Assembly: GCA_025354645.1 (NCBI GenBank)
Contig: JANXML010000192.1
Span: 1-56,050, forward strand
DNA from: Arcicella sp.
Lineage (GTDB): Bacteria; Bacteroidota; Bacteroidia; Cytophagales; Spirosomataceae
DNA length: 56,050 bases
Reading direction: 5' to 3'
In this document: piece after piece, positions 7,923-17,283 of the stretch
Layout of the letters: the number at the start of each line of letters is the position of its first letter
Position numbering within the stretch: the first letter of the stretch is position 1
Notes under the pieces: generated by a model
The model's input: the letters and a program-made list of their open reading frames with translations, nothing else
The model's database searches: none
Told to the model about the DNA's origin: nothing
Position numbers and translations under genes: made by a program

Positions 7923-8464
7923 TAAAATTGTATCGCCTGCAATCGGCACGCTACGGATTACCCAAAGATTTTTTATCGGGCAAAGGAGCAGAACTCACAG
8001 GTGGACGATGGAACGCCGTGGGTATGCCCGTTGTCTATACCTCTCGCACAGTAGAATTGGCTTCGTTGGAGTATTTAGTACATTATTTTGAAGGATTTCC
8101 TAATAGTAAACTTCCCGAAATGTTGGTGGCTACTATTGAGATTGATAACGAAGAAATCTTAACGATTGAGCCAGAAATGTTGCCGAAAAATTGGCGAAAT
8201 AATCCTGCCCCGAGATTGTTGCAAAACGTTAGTAATCAATGGTTTAAGAGTAAGAATTTCTTAGCTCTGCAACTCCCAACTGCCGTGCATTCTCTTCAAA
8301 CAGAACTATCGTATAATGTCCTTCTGAATCCACTACACGAACGAATGAATGTGGGATTAATCACTAAAATTGAGCCTTTTTATTTTGATAATCGTTACCA
8401 AAAACCACAAATTCAAGGTAATCAGATGAATGATTTAATTGAGGATATTTTAGGGAAGATGTGA
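7919..8464 (+). CDS. RES-domain toxin (NAD-degrading family)
   Basis: 181 residues, normal for family. The RES motif residues are visible: LYRLQSARYG (Arg), GGRWNAVGMPVVYTSRTVELASLEYLVHY (Arg, Tyr and Glu region) and a C-terminal SYNVLLNPLHERM (Ser and Asn). Characterised RES toxins deplete NAD+ by hydrolysis or phosphorolysis. It starts inside the antitoxin stop codon region (ATGA), so the pair is one transcript. No truncation or frameshift is seen, so the module looks functional. Confidence 0.92.
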   Translation: MIKLYRLQSARYGLPKDFLSGKGAELTGGRWNAVGMPVVYTSRTVELASLEYLVHYFEGFPNSKLPEMLVATIEIDNEEILTIEPEMLPKNWRNNPAPRLLQNVSNQWFKSKNFLALQLPTAVHSLQTELSYNVLLNPLHERMNVGLITKIEPFYFDNRYQKPQIQGNQMNDLIEDILGKM

Positions 8465-8474
8465 GAGATACACC

Positions 8475-9242
8475 TCAAACCGCTTGCCTTTTAGACAACA
8501 TATATTCGGTTGGTGTAATATTAAACTGCTTCTGAAAATTTCGAGCAAAATTGCTTTGAGAGCTAAATCCAACCATATACGAAACCTCAAAAATACGATG
8601 TTCGCCTTGTGCCAATAATTCGGCTGCTCTTTTCAATCGAGTAATATTAATTAATTCAACGGGAGTCAATACAGAAATAGCTTTTATTTTCCGATAAAGG
8701 GTAATACGACTCATATTCATGATTTGGGCTAATTTTTCAACGTCTAATTCTGCATCTTCCAAATTTTTATTGATAGTATCATTCAAGTTTTCTAAGAATA
8801 ATTCATCCATTTTGGAATGGGCAATACACTTGATATTAACCAAAGGTGAGTTGGCAAAATATTCACGAATAATATATCTATTACTCAACAGACTAACTAT
8901 TTGTGCCTGCAGATGTTCCTTAGAAAAAGGCTTTTCAATGTAAGCATCTGCCCCTAATTGAAGCCCTTCAACCTTTGATTTCAACGAATCTTTGGCAGTG
9001 AGCAGTATTAAAGGAATATGCGAATTTTCGAAATTAGATTTCACTTTTCGGCAAAATTCAAATCCATCCATAACGGGCATCATTACGTCGCTAATGATTA
9101 ATTGAATTGATTCGGTTTCCAAGACTTTCAAGGCTTCTTGACCGTCTTGGGCTTTCAGAATGGTATAATTGTTTCTCAACATCCTTTCAAGGAAATCAAG
9201 AATTTCTTCGTTATCATCAACGAGTAAAATGGCTGGGTTCAT
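8475..9242 (-). CDS. Response regulator with AraC-type DNA-binding domain
   Basis: 255 residues. Receiver domain at 1-125 with acidic pair Asp9-Asp10, phospho-acceptor Asp52 (ISDVMMPVMDG), Thr82 and Lys104 (EKPF). AraC helix-turn-helix domain at about 155-255, including MSRITLYRKIKAIS and VSYMVGFSSQSNFARNFQKQFNITPTEY. It lies 135 bases downstream of the Reg_prop sensor kinase on the same strand. In most hybrid two-component systems of Bacteroidota these domains are fused to the kinase; here they form a separate gene, so phosphotransfer is to a free regulator. Likely targets are the nearby galactose mutarotase and GH2 genes, by position only. Confidence 0.93.
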   Translation of the reverse strand: MNPAILLVDDNEEILDFLERMLRNNYTILKAQDGQEALKVLETESIQLIISDVMMPVMDGFEFCRKVKSNFENSHIPLILLTAKDSLKSKVEGLQLGADAYIEKPFSKEHLQAQIVSLLSNRYIIREYFANSPLVNIKCIAHSKMDELFLENLNDTINKNLEDAELDVEKLAQIMNMSRITLYRKIKAISVLTPVELINITRLKRAAELLAQGEHRIFEVSYMVGFSSQSNFARNFQKQFNITPTEYMLSKRQAV

Positions 9243-9252
9243 CGTTTTTTAT

Positions 9253-9370
9253 TTTCACGCTGTGGAGCAAAGATGCTAAGGTTGTGTTTCCAGATTTTAT
9301 TATGTCTTCTTTTTAAAATTGAGATTGTAAGAAAAGCGTTTAAAGAACACGCTTTGCAACTTTGCGTGAA
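9253..9370. repeat. Imperfect word hairpin between regulator and kinase genes
   Basis: The left side has TTTCACGC followed by GAGCAAAGATGC; the right side has CGCTTTGCAACTTTGCGTGAA, so CACGC/GCGTG and GCAAAG/CTTTGC words pair. The match is weaker than at other gaps in this window. It would sit in the mRNA between the kinase and regulator coding regions and could affect their relative expression. Confidence 0.5.
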
Positions 9371-9377
9371 TTGTTGG

Positions 9378-12300
9378 TCATTTTTGTTTCAGAGGCAATG
9401 AAAGTACGAACACATTTAATCCATCATCTGTGTCTTTTACGAAAACTTTACCGTGTAAAAGTTCAGTTAAAGACTTGGTTAAAGATAAGCCAATTCCCGT
9501 GCCTTGCTGTTTTAAAGTTTCTTTTAATCGGTAGAAAGGCTCAAATATTTTCTCTCTCATTTCAGGCGGAATCGTTAATCCATCGTTCTCAAATTCAATC
9601 GTAAAAGTAGCATTATCGGAAGGTTTTAAAAGACGAACTGCTACCTCTTTGTGAGCGTATTTTATAGCATTATTGAAAAGATTACTTAAAATTTTATTTA
9701 AAGCTTCTTCATCTGTAATTGTAAAAATATCCTCTGAATCAATTTCAAGGCTATATTTCAGTATTCTACGTTTCGCCAAATCTTCAAAAGTGTGGAATTC
9801 TGCTTGCAAAATTCTCGTAATATTCACTTCGCTATAATCAAGAATAAATCCTTTGGTTTCTATTTTTCTAAAATCTAAAATTTGAGATACCAACTTGAGG
9901 AGCCTTTCAGTATTTCTTTCCATCAAAACAACATCTTCCTTAATTTGTGGCAATTCATCAACTTGTTCCAAAAGGTTCTCAACGGGTCCTTTTATCAACG
10001 TAAGGGGCGTTCGGATTTCGTGGGCAACACTCGTGAAAAAATCAATTTTAGATTCATAAATTTCTTTTTCTTTTTTATCTTCCACGATAATATGATACGT
10101 TCTGAGCAGATAATATATCAATGAAATAACAACCAAAGTATAAAAAAGGTAAGCCCAAAAAGTAGCCCACCAAGGCGGGAGAACAATAATGGTTATTTTT
10201 TTTTCATTTTTACTCCAATTTCCATTAATCGATGCTTTCAATTTAAAAACGTACTTACCCGATGAAAGGTTGGTAAAATAAACTTTCCTATTACGCTTTA
10301 ATTCAGTCCATTCTCTGTCCAAGCCTTGCATGAAATAACTATAAATTGTCACATCGGGGGAAATATAACTCAATGCCGCAAATTCAATACTAAAAGAAGA
10401 TTTATCATGGGGCAAAACAACTTCATTCGTCGTAACGATTGAGTTCTTCAAAACAGAATTTATACCATCAATTTCTTGTTGTTTATTTTGGACTATAAAA
10501 TCGGTAATGTAAAGTGGTGCATCGATTTTTTCTTTAACTAAATCGTTCGGATTGAACGTAATCATGCCCTTCACGCTTCCAAAATACATTTTACCGCTTT
10601 TGTCCACATAACCTGAATTGTAATTAAATTGGTCACCTAATAGCCCATTATCTTTTGTATAAATAATGAATTTACCAGTATCTGGATTATAATTAACCAA
10701 TCCTCTGGAAGTTGTAATCCATATTTTATGATTGGCATCCTCTAATATTTTAAAAATAAAATTGCTTGGAAGTCCATTATTTGTAGTAAAAGAGATAATC
10801 TTCTTCCTGTTCTTGCTCAATTTCCATACGCCACTGCCTTCGGTGGCAAACCATAAGCATTGTTTACTGTCTTCAAACAAAGAATTTAGTTGATTATACG
10901 AAAGTCTTTTGTCATTATCTGGATTATCTAATACTTTTCCCTTTTCGCCCGTCTTAGGGTTAAAATAAGTAGCACCATTGTGGGTTGCTATCCAAATTTT
11001 ATGTTCGTAGTCTTCCAACATTGCTGGAACAAAAATATTTGGTTCAACTTCCTTAACTAAATCAAATCCATCATTTTTTGAATCATATTTATACAATCCA
11101 TAAGAGCATCCTACGTAAATATCGCCCGATTTTGACCTAAATAAACTTACTATAAAATTACTTTTCAGCTGCTTCTTTGTTGAACCATAATTGTAATGAC
11201 GTATAATATTTCCCGTTCTTACGTCCATCACATCTAAACCATGTTCAAAAGTGCCAATCCACAATTCGTTTTCAACCGCCAGAAGTCCGTGTATATTTGA
11301 ATAGGCAATACTGTTTTTTCTACCAGTAGGAATATATTGAGAAATAATACCTGTTTTTGGGTTCAATTTATTAAGTCCAGCATCTTCCGTTCCAATCCAA
11401 ATGTTTCCAAATTTGTCTTCACAAATCTCTCTAACGGCATTTCCACTGATTGCGTTTTTTGAATTATCGGGAAAGTATTTATGAAATACTCCGTTTTTAT
11501 TCGAGTAATAATTAATACCCCCAAAGTAAGTACCAGCCCAAATTCCACCTTCATTATCCATGCAGAGCGTATAAACAGCATTATCATTCAAAGAAAATGG
11601 ATCGAGAAATTTTTTCTTTAAGTTGGTAAATTTCTTGGTAATTGTATTAAAAATAAAAATTCCAGATTCGGTGGCAAACCAATACTCACTTTTTGAGTAT
11701 TGTAGAATGTCCCTAACATGAATTGAAGATTTATCGGGATTGAGCGTTAATACATCTTTATAAAAGGAAGTTTTAATGTCAAATTCTTTTAATCCCTGAC
11801 TTGCCGTGCCAATATAAATAGTGTTATTATTGGTTACAAACATCTTAGAAATATGATTGGAAGTTGAAAAAGGAGAATGGGCAAAAACGTTGAAACTCGC
11901 AAATTGCTCCGTATTTTCATCGTATTTATGAATAAATCCATCACTTGTTGAAACCCAAATATGGTCATTGGAATCAGCACATAGAGAAGAAGCAGAAAAA
12001 TATTTTTCTTTTGGAAATTTTTTAAGCGTCTTCGTTTGAAAACTGTAACGATACAAAACATCCTTTGAAATTATCCAGAGATTATTCCGTCCGTCCATTT
12101 GAAGCCCCTTAATTTCGCCTAAGGTATCATTAAAACTTACCAGTTTTTCTTTATCGTAATTATACGTGTAAATTCCTTTCCTGCACCCAATCCATAGCAC
12201 ATCATGGCTATCGGTCATCAAATGATTTGTATAATTAATATTTAATAATTTATCGTCATTTTGAATTGGATTAAATACCTTAAAATGATAGCCATCAAAA

Positions 12301-12527
12301 CGATTCAACCCGTCCTTAGTTCCAAACCAGAGAAATCCTTTTTTATCTTGTAGACTGCAATAAACGGTATTATTAGAAAGTCCATTTTCGACTTGATAGT
12401 TTCTGAAAGAATAAGTTTGGGCAGTAATTTTGAATGTAAAAGATTGATTAAATTCCAAAAATAGGAATAGCACAACATAACGTCCCAAATTATTAATCGC
12501 CCATAGTTTACCTTTTAAAATACTCAT
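9378..12527 (-). CDS. Reg_prop-domain membrane sensor histidine kinase (HTCS sensor half)
   Basis: 1049 residues from ATG 12527 (a Met 27 bases upstream would put polar residues before the signal-like segment). Order: signal/anchor near residue 15-38; about 14 two-component propeller repeats (for example NTVYCSLQDKKGFLWFGTKDGLNRFDG) to about 690; Y_Y_Y domain about 705-775; one membrane helix about 785-805 after PPWWATFWAY; HisKA with phospho-acceptor His near 835 (SVAHEIRTPLTLIKGP); HATPase_c with N box NLFNNAIKYA and G box GTGIGLSLTKSL. The protein ends at the ATPase with no receiver, unlike the usual fused HTCS. The propellers normally bind an oligosaccharide in the periplasm. It diverges from the mutarotase/GH2 pair. 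Confidence 0.95.
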   Translation of the reverse strand: MSILKGKLWAINNLGRYVVLFLFLEFNQSFTFKITAQTYSFRNYQVENGLSNNTVYCSLQDKKGFLWFGTKDGLNRFDGYHFKVFNPIQNDDKLLNINYTNHLMTDSHDVLWIGCRKGIYTYNYDKEKLVSFNDTLGEIKGLQMDGRNNLWIISKDVLYRYSFQTKTLKKFPKEKYFSASSLCADSNDHIWVSTSDGFIHKYDENTEQFASFNVFAHSPFSTSNHISKMFVTNNNTIYIGTASQGLKEFDIKTSFYKDVLTLNPDKSSIHVRDILQYSKSEYWFATESGIFIFNTITKKFTNLKKKFLDPFSLNDNAVYTLCMDNEGGIWAGTYFGGINYYSNKNGVFHKYFPDNSKNAISGNAVREICEDKFGNIWIGTEDAGLNKLNPKTGIISQYIPTGRKNSIAYSNIHGLLAVENELWIGTFEHGLDVMDVRTGNIIRHYNYGSTKKQLKSNFIVSLFRSKSGDIYVGCSYGLYKYDSKNDGFDLVKEVEPNIFVPAMLEDYEHKIWIATHNGATYFNPKTGEKGKVLDNPDNDKRLSYNQLNSLFEDSKQCLWFATEGSGVWKLSKNRKKIISFTTNNGLPSNFIFKILEDANHKIWITTSRGLVNYNPDTGKFIIYTKDNGLLGDQFNYNSGYVDKSGKMYFGSVKGMITFNPNDLVKEKIDAPLYITDFIVQNKQQEIDGINSVLKNSIVTTNEVVLPHDKSSFSIEFAALSYISPDVTIYSYFMQGLDREWTELKRNRKVYFTNLSSGKYVFKLKASINGNWSKNEKKITIIVLPPWWATFWAYLFYTLVVISLIYYLLRTYHIIVEDKKEKEIYESKIDFFTSVAHEIRTPLTLIKGPVENLLEQVDELPQIKEDVVLMERNTERLLKLVSQILDFRKIETKGFILDYSEVNITRILQAEFHTFEDLAKRRILKYSLEIDSEDIFTITDEEALNKILSNLFNNAIKYAHKEVAVRLLKPSDNATFTIEFENDGLTIPPEMREKIFEPFYRLKETLKQQGTGIGLSLTKSLTELLHGKVFVKDTDDGLNVFVLSLPLKQK

Positions 12528-13052
12528 TTTCCTGTTTTTACTATTCCATGGCAATTTAACAATATAAAAGGTTGATGTAAATAAAATGAAACATTTTGTT
12601 GAAATAATGATACATACTGAATCAAGTACAAAAATCCATAATTTTAACTTTGTCCTATCTCTGAGAAATTACGCTAAAAAGTATCAAATAACTTCAAATT
12701 TGATTGATACTATTTACCAAAACCATCAAAAAATAAGCATTAATTTAATAAGATTGGGTGTAATACAAGAAGTCGGGGTTGAAATGAACCCCGCTTTTCT
12801 TTCAAATAAACAAGTATTAATTTAACAAAAACTTCTTATAATTAAGCAGATAAAAGTCGCATATTTAGTAATCTTTTGTAGGACTTCCATGTTAGTCGAT
12901 TCATCTAATTTGTATTAAAAATTTGGATGAATCGAAACGTATGAAATCACTAATTTTAAGCAAGAAACGTTTTAATAGGCTTTTTTATGAAAATTTTAAA
13001 GACTATATTTAGAAATAAATAAACATTAAATTACCCAAAATACCCAATCAAA
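12528..13052. other. 525-base gap holding an orphan plus-strand terminator
   Basis: The gap between the divergent kinase and galM genes should hold both promoters. A stem-loop at about 12773-12795 (GTCGGGGTT, loop GAAATG, AACCCCGC) followed by TTTTCTTTC is a plus-strand terminator, but no recognised gene ends here. A 79-codon plus-strand frame at 12586-12825 runs through the hairpin, has no Bacteroidota-like composition or motif and is not called. A short plus-strand RNA ending at the hairpin is possible. The remainder (12830-13050) shows nothing else I can name. Confidence 0.5.
12771..12803 (+). terminator. Intrinsic terminator without an assigned gene
   Basis: AGTCGGGGTT pairs with AACCCCGCTT around a 6-base loop and is followed by a T-rich tract. 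Its flanks (GTGTAATACAAGAAGTCG...) resemble the terminator after the GH2 gene (GTGTAAGAAGTCGAGGTC at 17176), suggesting a common terminator type or a duplicated 3' end. Confidence 0.65.
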
Positions 13053-14225
13053 ATGAAATATATAAAATTATTACTTGGATTGTTAACCGTTATAAGTTTA
13101 TCATTAGGCTGTTCAAAATCCGCAAAAACAGAAAATCAGAATATGGCTGATAGTAGCGAAACAACCAAATATCAACTACCCAACAAATTGGCTTTTCAAC
13201 AAACCATTGAAGGTAAAAAAACAGATTTATACGTCTTGAAAAACAGCCATGATATGCAAGTTGCCATCACAAATTATGGAGGTAGATTAGTGAGTTTATT
13301 AGTACCAGATAATGGAAAAGTAATTGATGTTTTGGTCGGTTTTGATAACGTAAAAAGCTATACAGATTCAACTGAACCCTATTTTGGTGCTTTGATTGGT
13401 CGTTATGGAAACAGAATTGCAAACGGAATATTCAAATTAGATAACAAAGAATATAAGCTATTTATCAATAACGGAAAAAACGCCCTTCATGGAGGTAAAA
13501 AGAACTTTCGGGCGGTGGTTTGGGATGCAAAACAGACCTCAGATTCAACCTTAGAATTATCTTATTTATCCAAAGATATGGAAGAAGGTTATCCTGGAAA
13601 TTTAACGGTAAAAGTGATTTACACACTCACAGATGCCAATGAATTAAGTATTGATTATGAGGCAACAACCGATAAAAAGACGGTTTTAAATCTCACCAAT
13701 CACGCATATTTTAATTTGAATGGGTATGATAAAGGTGATATTTTGAATCATGAATTAATGCTCAATGCTGACAATTACACACCCGTTGATTCAACATTAA
13801 TTCCAAAAGGAAAGAATATTTCGGTTAAAAATACGCCGTTTGATTTCACAAAATTGACACCCATTGGGTCAAGAATAAATCAAAAAGATGAACAGATAAA
13901 ATTTGGGGGTGGTTATGACCATAATTTTGTCCTGAATCCAAATCCTTCAAAAGCAATGAATTTTGCGGCAAAAGTAGTGGCTGATAAATCCAACATTGTG
14001 ATGGAAGTTTTCACACAAGAACCTGGTGTTCAGTTCTATACAGGAAATTTTATGGATTCGAGCCATACGATTAAAGGTGGTAAAAAAGATGATTTCAGAA
14101 CGGCATTTTGTTTAGAAACTCAGCATTTTCCAGATTCTCCAAATCAACCAAATTTTCCTTCAACCGTTTTGGAAGTTGGAAAGAAATACCAGACAAAAAC
14201 AATTTATAAATTTTCAGTAAAATAA
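13053..14225 (+). CDS. galM: Galactose mutarotase (aldose 1-epimerase), lipoprotein
   Basis: 390 residues with a lipoprotein signal (LLGLLTVISLSLGC, lipobox LGC near residue 20). It interconverts alpha and beta anomers of galactose or glucose. Catalytic motifs: GRYGNRIANGIFKL and GKNALHGGKKNF (sugar-binding Arg and His), LTNHAYFNL (catalytic His), YDHNFVLN and the C-terminal QTQ-like LETQHFPDSPNQPNFPS with QEPGVQFYTGNF holding the catalytic Glu region. Surface or periplasmic placement, and the GH2 gene 110 bases downstream on the same strand, suggest it processes sugars released outside the cytoplasm. A Met at the N-terminal MKYIKL gives the only start with a signal. Confidence 0.95.
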   Translation: MKYIKLLLGLLTVISLSLGCSKSAKTENQNMADSSETTKYQLPNKLAFQQTIEGKKTDLYVLKNSHDMQVAITNYGGRLVSLLVPDNGKVIDVLVGFDNVKSYTDSTEPYFGALIGRYGNRIANGIFKLDNKEYKLFINNGKNALHGGKKNFRAVVWDAKQTSDSTLELSYLSKDMEEGYPGNLTVKVIYTLTDANELSIDYEATTDKKTVLNLTNHAYFNLNGYDKGDILNHELMLNADNYTPVDSTLIPKGKNISVKNTPFDFTKLTPIGSRINQKDEQIKFGGGYDHNFVLNPNPSKAMNFAAKVVADKSNIVMEVFTQEPGVQFYTGNFMDSSHTIKGGKKDDFRTAFCLETQHFPDSPNQPNFPSTVLEVGKKYQTKTIYKFSVK

Positions 14226-14335
14226 TAATTCATATCATGTAAAGAGGCAAATATACCCACGTAAAGGTTATGTTTAATTTTCTTTGCGACCCTGAAACTT
14301 TGCATGAGTAAAACCAAATCATTAGCTAAAAAAAT

Positions 14336-17125
14336 ATGAAAAACGTAAAAAAATTTATTTTTATAAATACACTATTTCTTTTCTCAATAATTAATATTAT
14401 TGGAACATTTTCACAAACGCCTATTCCCTTGCCCGAACACCCAAGACCCGATTTTGAGCGGTCAATGTGGCAAAATTTGAATGGTGATTGGGACTTTGAA
14501 TTTGATAAAAACGATGCAGGAATCACGGAAAAATGGTTCTCGGGATCAAAGAAATTTACCAAGATTATTAACGTACCTTTTCCATGGGGTTCCCCACTTT
14601 CAGGCGTTAAAAATGACGCAGATATTGCTTGGTATTCAAAGAAAATTAACGCAAAAAATGAATGGAAAAACAAAAAAGTATTCGTCACCATTGGAGCGTC
14701 CGATTGGAAAACTACAGTTTGGTTAGACGGCAAAGAATTGGGAAGTCATCAAGGAGGATATACGCCTTTTTCGTTTGAATTAACCAATTTGAAGTTCGGA
14801 ACTGAACGAAACTTAGTAGTAAGAGTGGATGACAAACGTCGAGATTTCACACTTTATGGCAAACAAGGCTATGGAGATGCTCGTGGAATTTGGCAAACTA
14901 TTTTTTTAGATGCGAGGGGGCAACAGTATCTGGAAACGGTACATTTCACACCTGATATTGACAAAAACCAAGTGAAAATAACGGCTTATCTCACAAAGCC
15001 TGCGGAAAAAGACCTTGATTTTGAAGTAGAAATACTCGATAATTCAAAGACTACTAATCGTCAAGTTTTTCCAAAAGGCAAATCTGAATATTCGTTTGTA
15101 ATTCCCATCAACAACACTCATTTGTGGACGTTGGAAGATCCTTTTTTATATTCGGTAAAAATGAAATTAGTTGATGACGAGGTGAAATCATATTTTGGAA
15201 TGCGTAAAATTTCAACGGTTTACTTACCCAATACAAATTTTAAATATGTTGCTTTAAATAACAAACCCATTTATTTGCAACTTGCTCTCGACCAGTCCTA
15301 TCATCCAACGGGTTTTTATACGTTTCCAACGGATGAGTTCATGAAAAATGAGATTTTATTGGCTCGGAATATTGGGTTAAATGGCATTCGTACCCACATA
15401 AAAGTGGATGTTCCCCGTAAGCTATATTGGGCAGATAAATTGGGCGTTTTAGTGATGTCAGATTTGCCAAATTCTTGGGGTGAACCCGATAAAGATGCCC
15501 GACAAGAATCGGAATATACCTTGAAAGAAATGATAAAAAGGGATTATAATCACCCTGCCATTTTTTCTTGGATAACCTTTAATGAAACCTGGGGTTTGCG
15601 TTCCAAAGTGGAAATTGATGGCAAAAAACAATCAAAATATCTTCCAGAAACACAAGCATGGGTTGCCTCGGTTTATCATTTAGCAAAATCTTTGGATAAT
15701 ACTCGTTTGGTGGAAGATAATTCCATTTGTTGCGGTGCGGGACATACTGAAACTGATATTAATTCGTGGCATTCTTATCTGCCAGGAGCGGGTTGGGAGG
15801 CAGAATTAAAACAAATATCCGATAAAACTTTTGTGGGTAGTGAGTTCCATTACGAAAAGGGATACAAACAAACGGATGTTCCAAATATCAATTCAGAATG
15901 TGGAAATGTGTGGGGTTATGACGGCAGTACGGGAGACGTGGATTGGACTTGGGACTATCACCGTATGATGAATACTTTCAGAAAATACCCAAAAATTGCG
16001 GGTTGGTTATATACCGAACATCACGACGTAATTAATGAATGGAATGGATATTACCGCTTTGACCGAACTGAAAAAGATACAGGAGTTGGCGAGTTGGTGG
16101 AAGGCATGGGAATTAAGGATTTTCACTCCGATATTTACCTTTCAACGGGCAATGAAATCAGCAAAAGTGTGAAGCCGAAGGAAGAAGTTTCCATTCCTTT
16201 GATTTTATCTTCAATGACGGATAGAGAAATGGGAAATAACTTAAATTTGAAGGTAAAAATGTACGGTTATGATGCCCTCGGTCAGCAAAAAACGTGGGGA
16301 AATATGGAGAAAATACTTCCCTATCAAGCATGGATGCAGAAAGAATTAGAACCCTTGAAATTGACCATGCCCGATGAAAAATCGGTTGTTATTGTATCAT
16401 TAATTTTGGAAGATAATTCTGGTAATGTTGTACATAGAAACTTCACTACATTCATTGTGGAAGGGAAATTAGCCCCTGAAATAAAATTATTGAATGGGAA
16501 AATGGCAAAAACGTTGAGCGTTGAGGCAAAAGATTTTAGCGATGCAAAGTGGTCGAAAAAACAGTGGAATGTAATGGACGGAGCGAAAGTAAATGGAGCA
16601 GGAGCGGGATATTTTGAGTATAAAATCAAAATACCAAAAGATATAAATTTAGCAACAGTTTCAAGTGCTTCCTTTGTGGTTGAAGCCTCTGCAAAGCAAC
16701 TTTTTGCCAAGGATATGGATAAAAAACTGGCAGGAAACGAAGACTATATGTTGGGTGCAAAAGCAGAGCCAAGTCAAAACAAAAATGCGTATCCAATGAC
16801 CGATATTTCAAGATTCCCAACGGCTGTTTCAGTTAAAATAAATGAAAATTTTGCGGGAAGATATGACCTGCCAAATGACCCCGCCGACCACCGTGGAATT
16901 TTATCTTGGCATTATCAAGTTCAAAATAAAACATTGAACGAAGCAGGTTCTTATGGCTATCGTTTAAGTGTAAATATTCCTAAAAAAGCACTTGAAGAAG
17001 CCATAAAAACAGGAGAATTAATCATCAAATTGGAAGTAGATGAAGGCTCAAATGGAGGTTTGGCAATATATGGAGACAAGTTTGGGCGTTATCCAATGAA
17101 TCCTACGGTTATTTTTGTTTACTAA
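14336..17125 (+). CDS. Secreted glycoside hydrolase family 2 enzyme (beta-galactosidase/beta-glucuronidase-like)
   Basis: 929 residues with an N-terminal hydrophobic signal (KKFIFINTLFLFSIINIIGTFSQ). GH2 layout: jelly-roll sugar-binding domain (MWQNLNGDWDFEFDK, then ARGIWQTIFLDA near 185), immunoglobulin-like domain to about 290, TIM barrel from about 300 with NGIRTHIKVDVPRKLYWADKLG and SWITFNETWGLRS, where the Glu of FNETW is the acid/base; GSEFHYEKGY or INSECGNVWG is the likely nucleophile region. The C-terminal 300 residues are extra beta-rich domains. It removes terminal beta-linked sugars; the exact sugar is not determinable. It pairs with galM and with the divergent sensor. Confidence 0.9.
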   Translation: MKNVKKFIFINTLFLFSIINIIGTFSQTPIPLPEHPRPDFERSMWQNLNGDWDFEFDKNDAGITEKWFSGSKKFTKIINVPFPWGSPLSGVKNDADIAWYSKKINAKNEWKNKKVFVTIGASDWKTTVWLDGKELGSHQGGYTPFSFELTNLKFGTERNLVVRVDDKRRDFTLYGKQGYGDARGIWQTIFLDARGQQYLETVHFTPDIDKNQVKITAYLTKPAEKDLDFEVEILDNSKTTNRQVFPKGKSEYSFVIPINNTHLWTLEDPFLYSVKMKLVDDEVKSYFGMRKISTVYLPNTNFKYVALNNKPIYLQLALDQSYHPTGFYTFPTDEFMKNEILLARNIGLNGIRTHIKVDVPRKLYWADKLGVLVMSDLPNSWGEPDKDARQESEYTLKEMIKRDYNHPAIFSWITFNETWGLRSKVEIDGKKQSKYLPETQAWVASVYHLAKSLDNTRLVEDNSICCGAGHTETDINSWHSYLPGAGWEAELKQISDKTFVGSEFHYEKGYKQTDVPNINSECGNVWGYDGSTGDVDWTWDYHRMMNTFRKYPKIAGWLYTEHHDVINEWNGYYRFDRTEKDTGVGELVEGMGIKDFHSDIYLSTGNEISKSVKPKEEVSIPLILSSMTDREMGNNLNLKVKMYGYDALGQQKTWGNMEKILPYQAWMQKELEPLKLTMPDEKSVVIVSLILEDNSGNVVHRNFTTFIVEGKLAPEIKLLNGKMAKTLSVEAKDFSDAKWSKKQWNVMDGAKVNGAGAGYFEYKIKIPKDINLATVSSASFVVEASAKQLFAKDMDKKLAGNEDYMLGAKAEPSQNKNAYPMTDISRFPTAVSVKINENFAGRYDLPNDPADHRGILSWHYQVQNKTLNEAGSYGYRLSVNIPKKALEEAIKTGELIIKLEVDEGSNGGLAIYGDKFGRYPMNPTVIFVY

Positions 17126-17175
17126 GAAAATAATAATTGAAAAGTACTTTTGAAAAATAAAATGGTTAATAGTGT

Positions 17176-17216
17176 AAGAAGTCGAGGTCAATATTGACCT
17201 CGATTTTCTTTTTTAA
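17176..17216 (+). terminator. Intrinsic terminator after the GH2 gene
   Basis: GTCGAGGTCAA pairs with TTGACCTCGAT (a near-perfect palindrome around TAT) and is followed by TTTTCTTTTTT. It lies about 55 bases after the GH2 stop codon. Confidence 0.8.
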
Positions 17217-17221
17217 TTTAG

Positions 17222-17262
17222 AGCAAAGCAAAAGCCCAAACTTTGCGGTCGGGGCTTTTGTA
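17222..17262 (-). terminator. Terminator-like hairpin downstream of rlpA
   Basis: CAAAAGCCC at about 17228 pairs with GGGGCTTTTG ending near 17260. Read on minus it follows the rlpA stop (17284) by about 20 bases and ends in CTTTTGCTTTG, so it probably terminates rlpA. Confidence 0.6.
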
Positions 17263-17283
17263 ATATCAATTTCTGAAATTAAT

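Noticed and set aside
12586-12825. 79-residue plus-strand protein
   Set aside because: The frame runs through a terminator stem and shows no signal, motif or coding-like composition.
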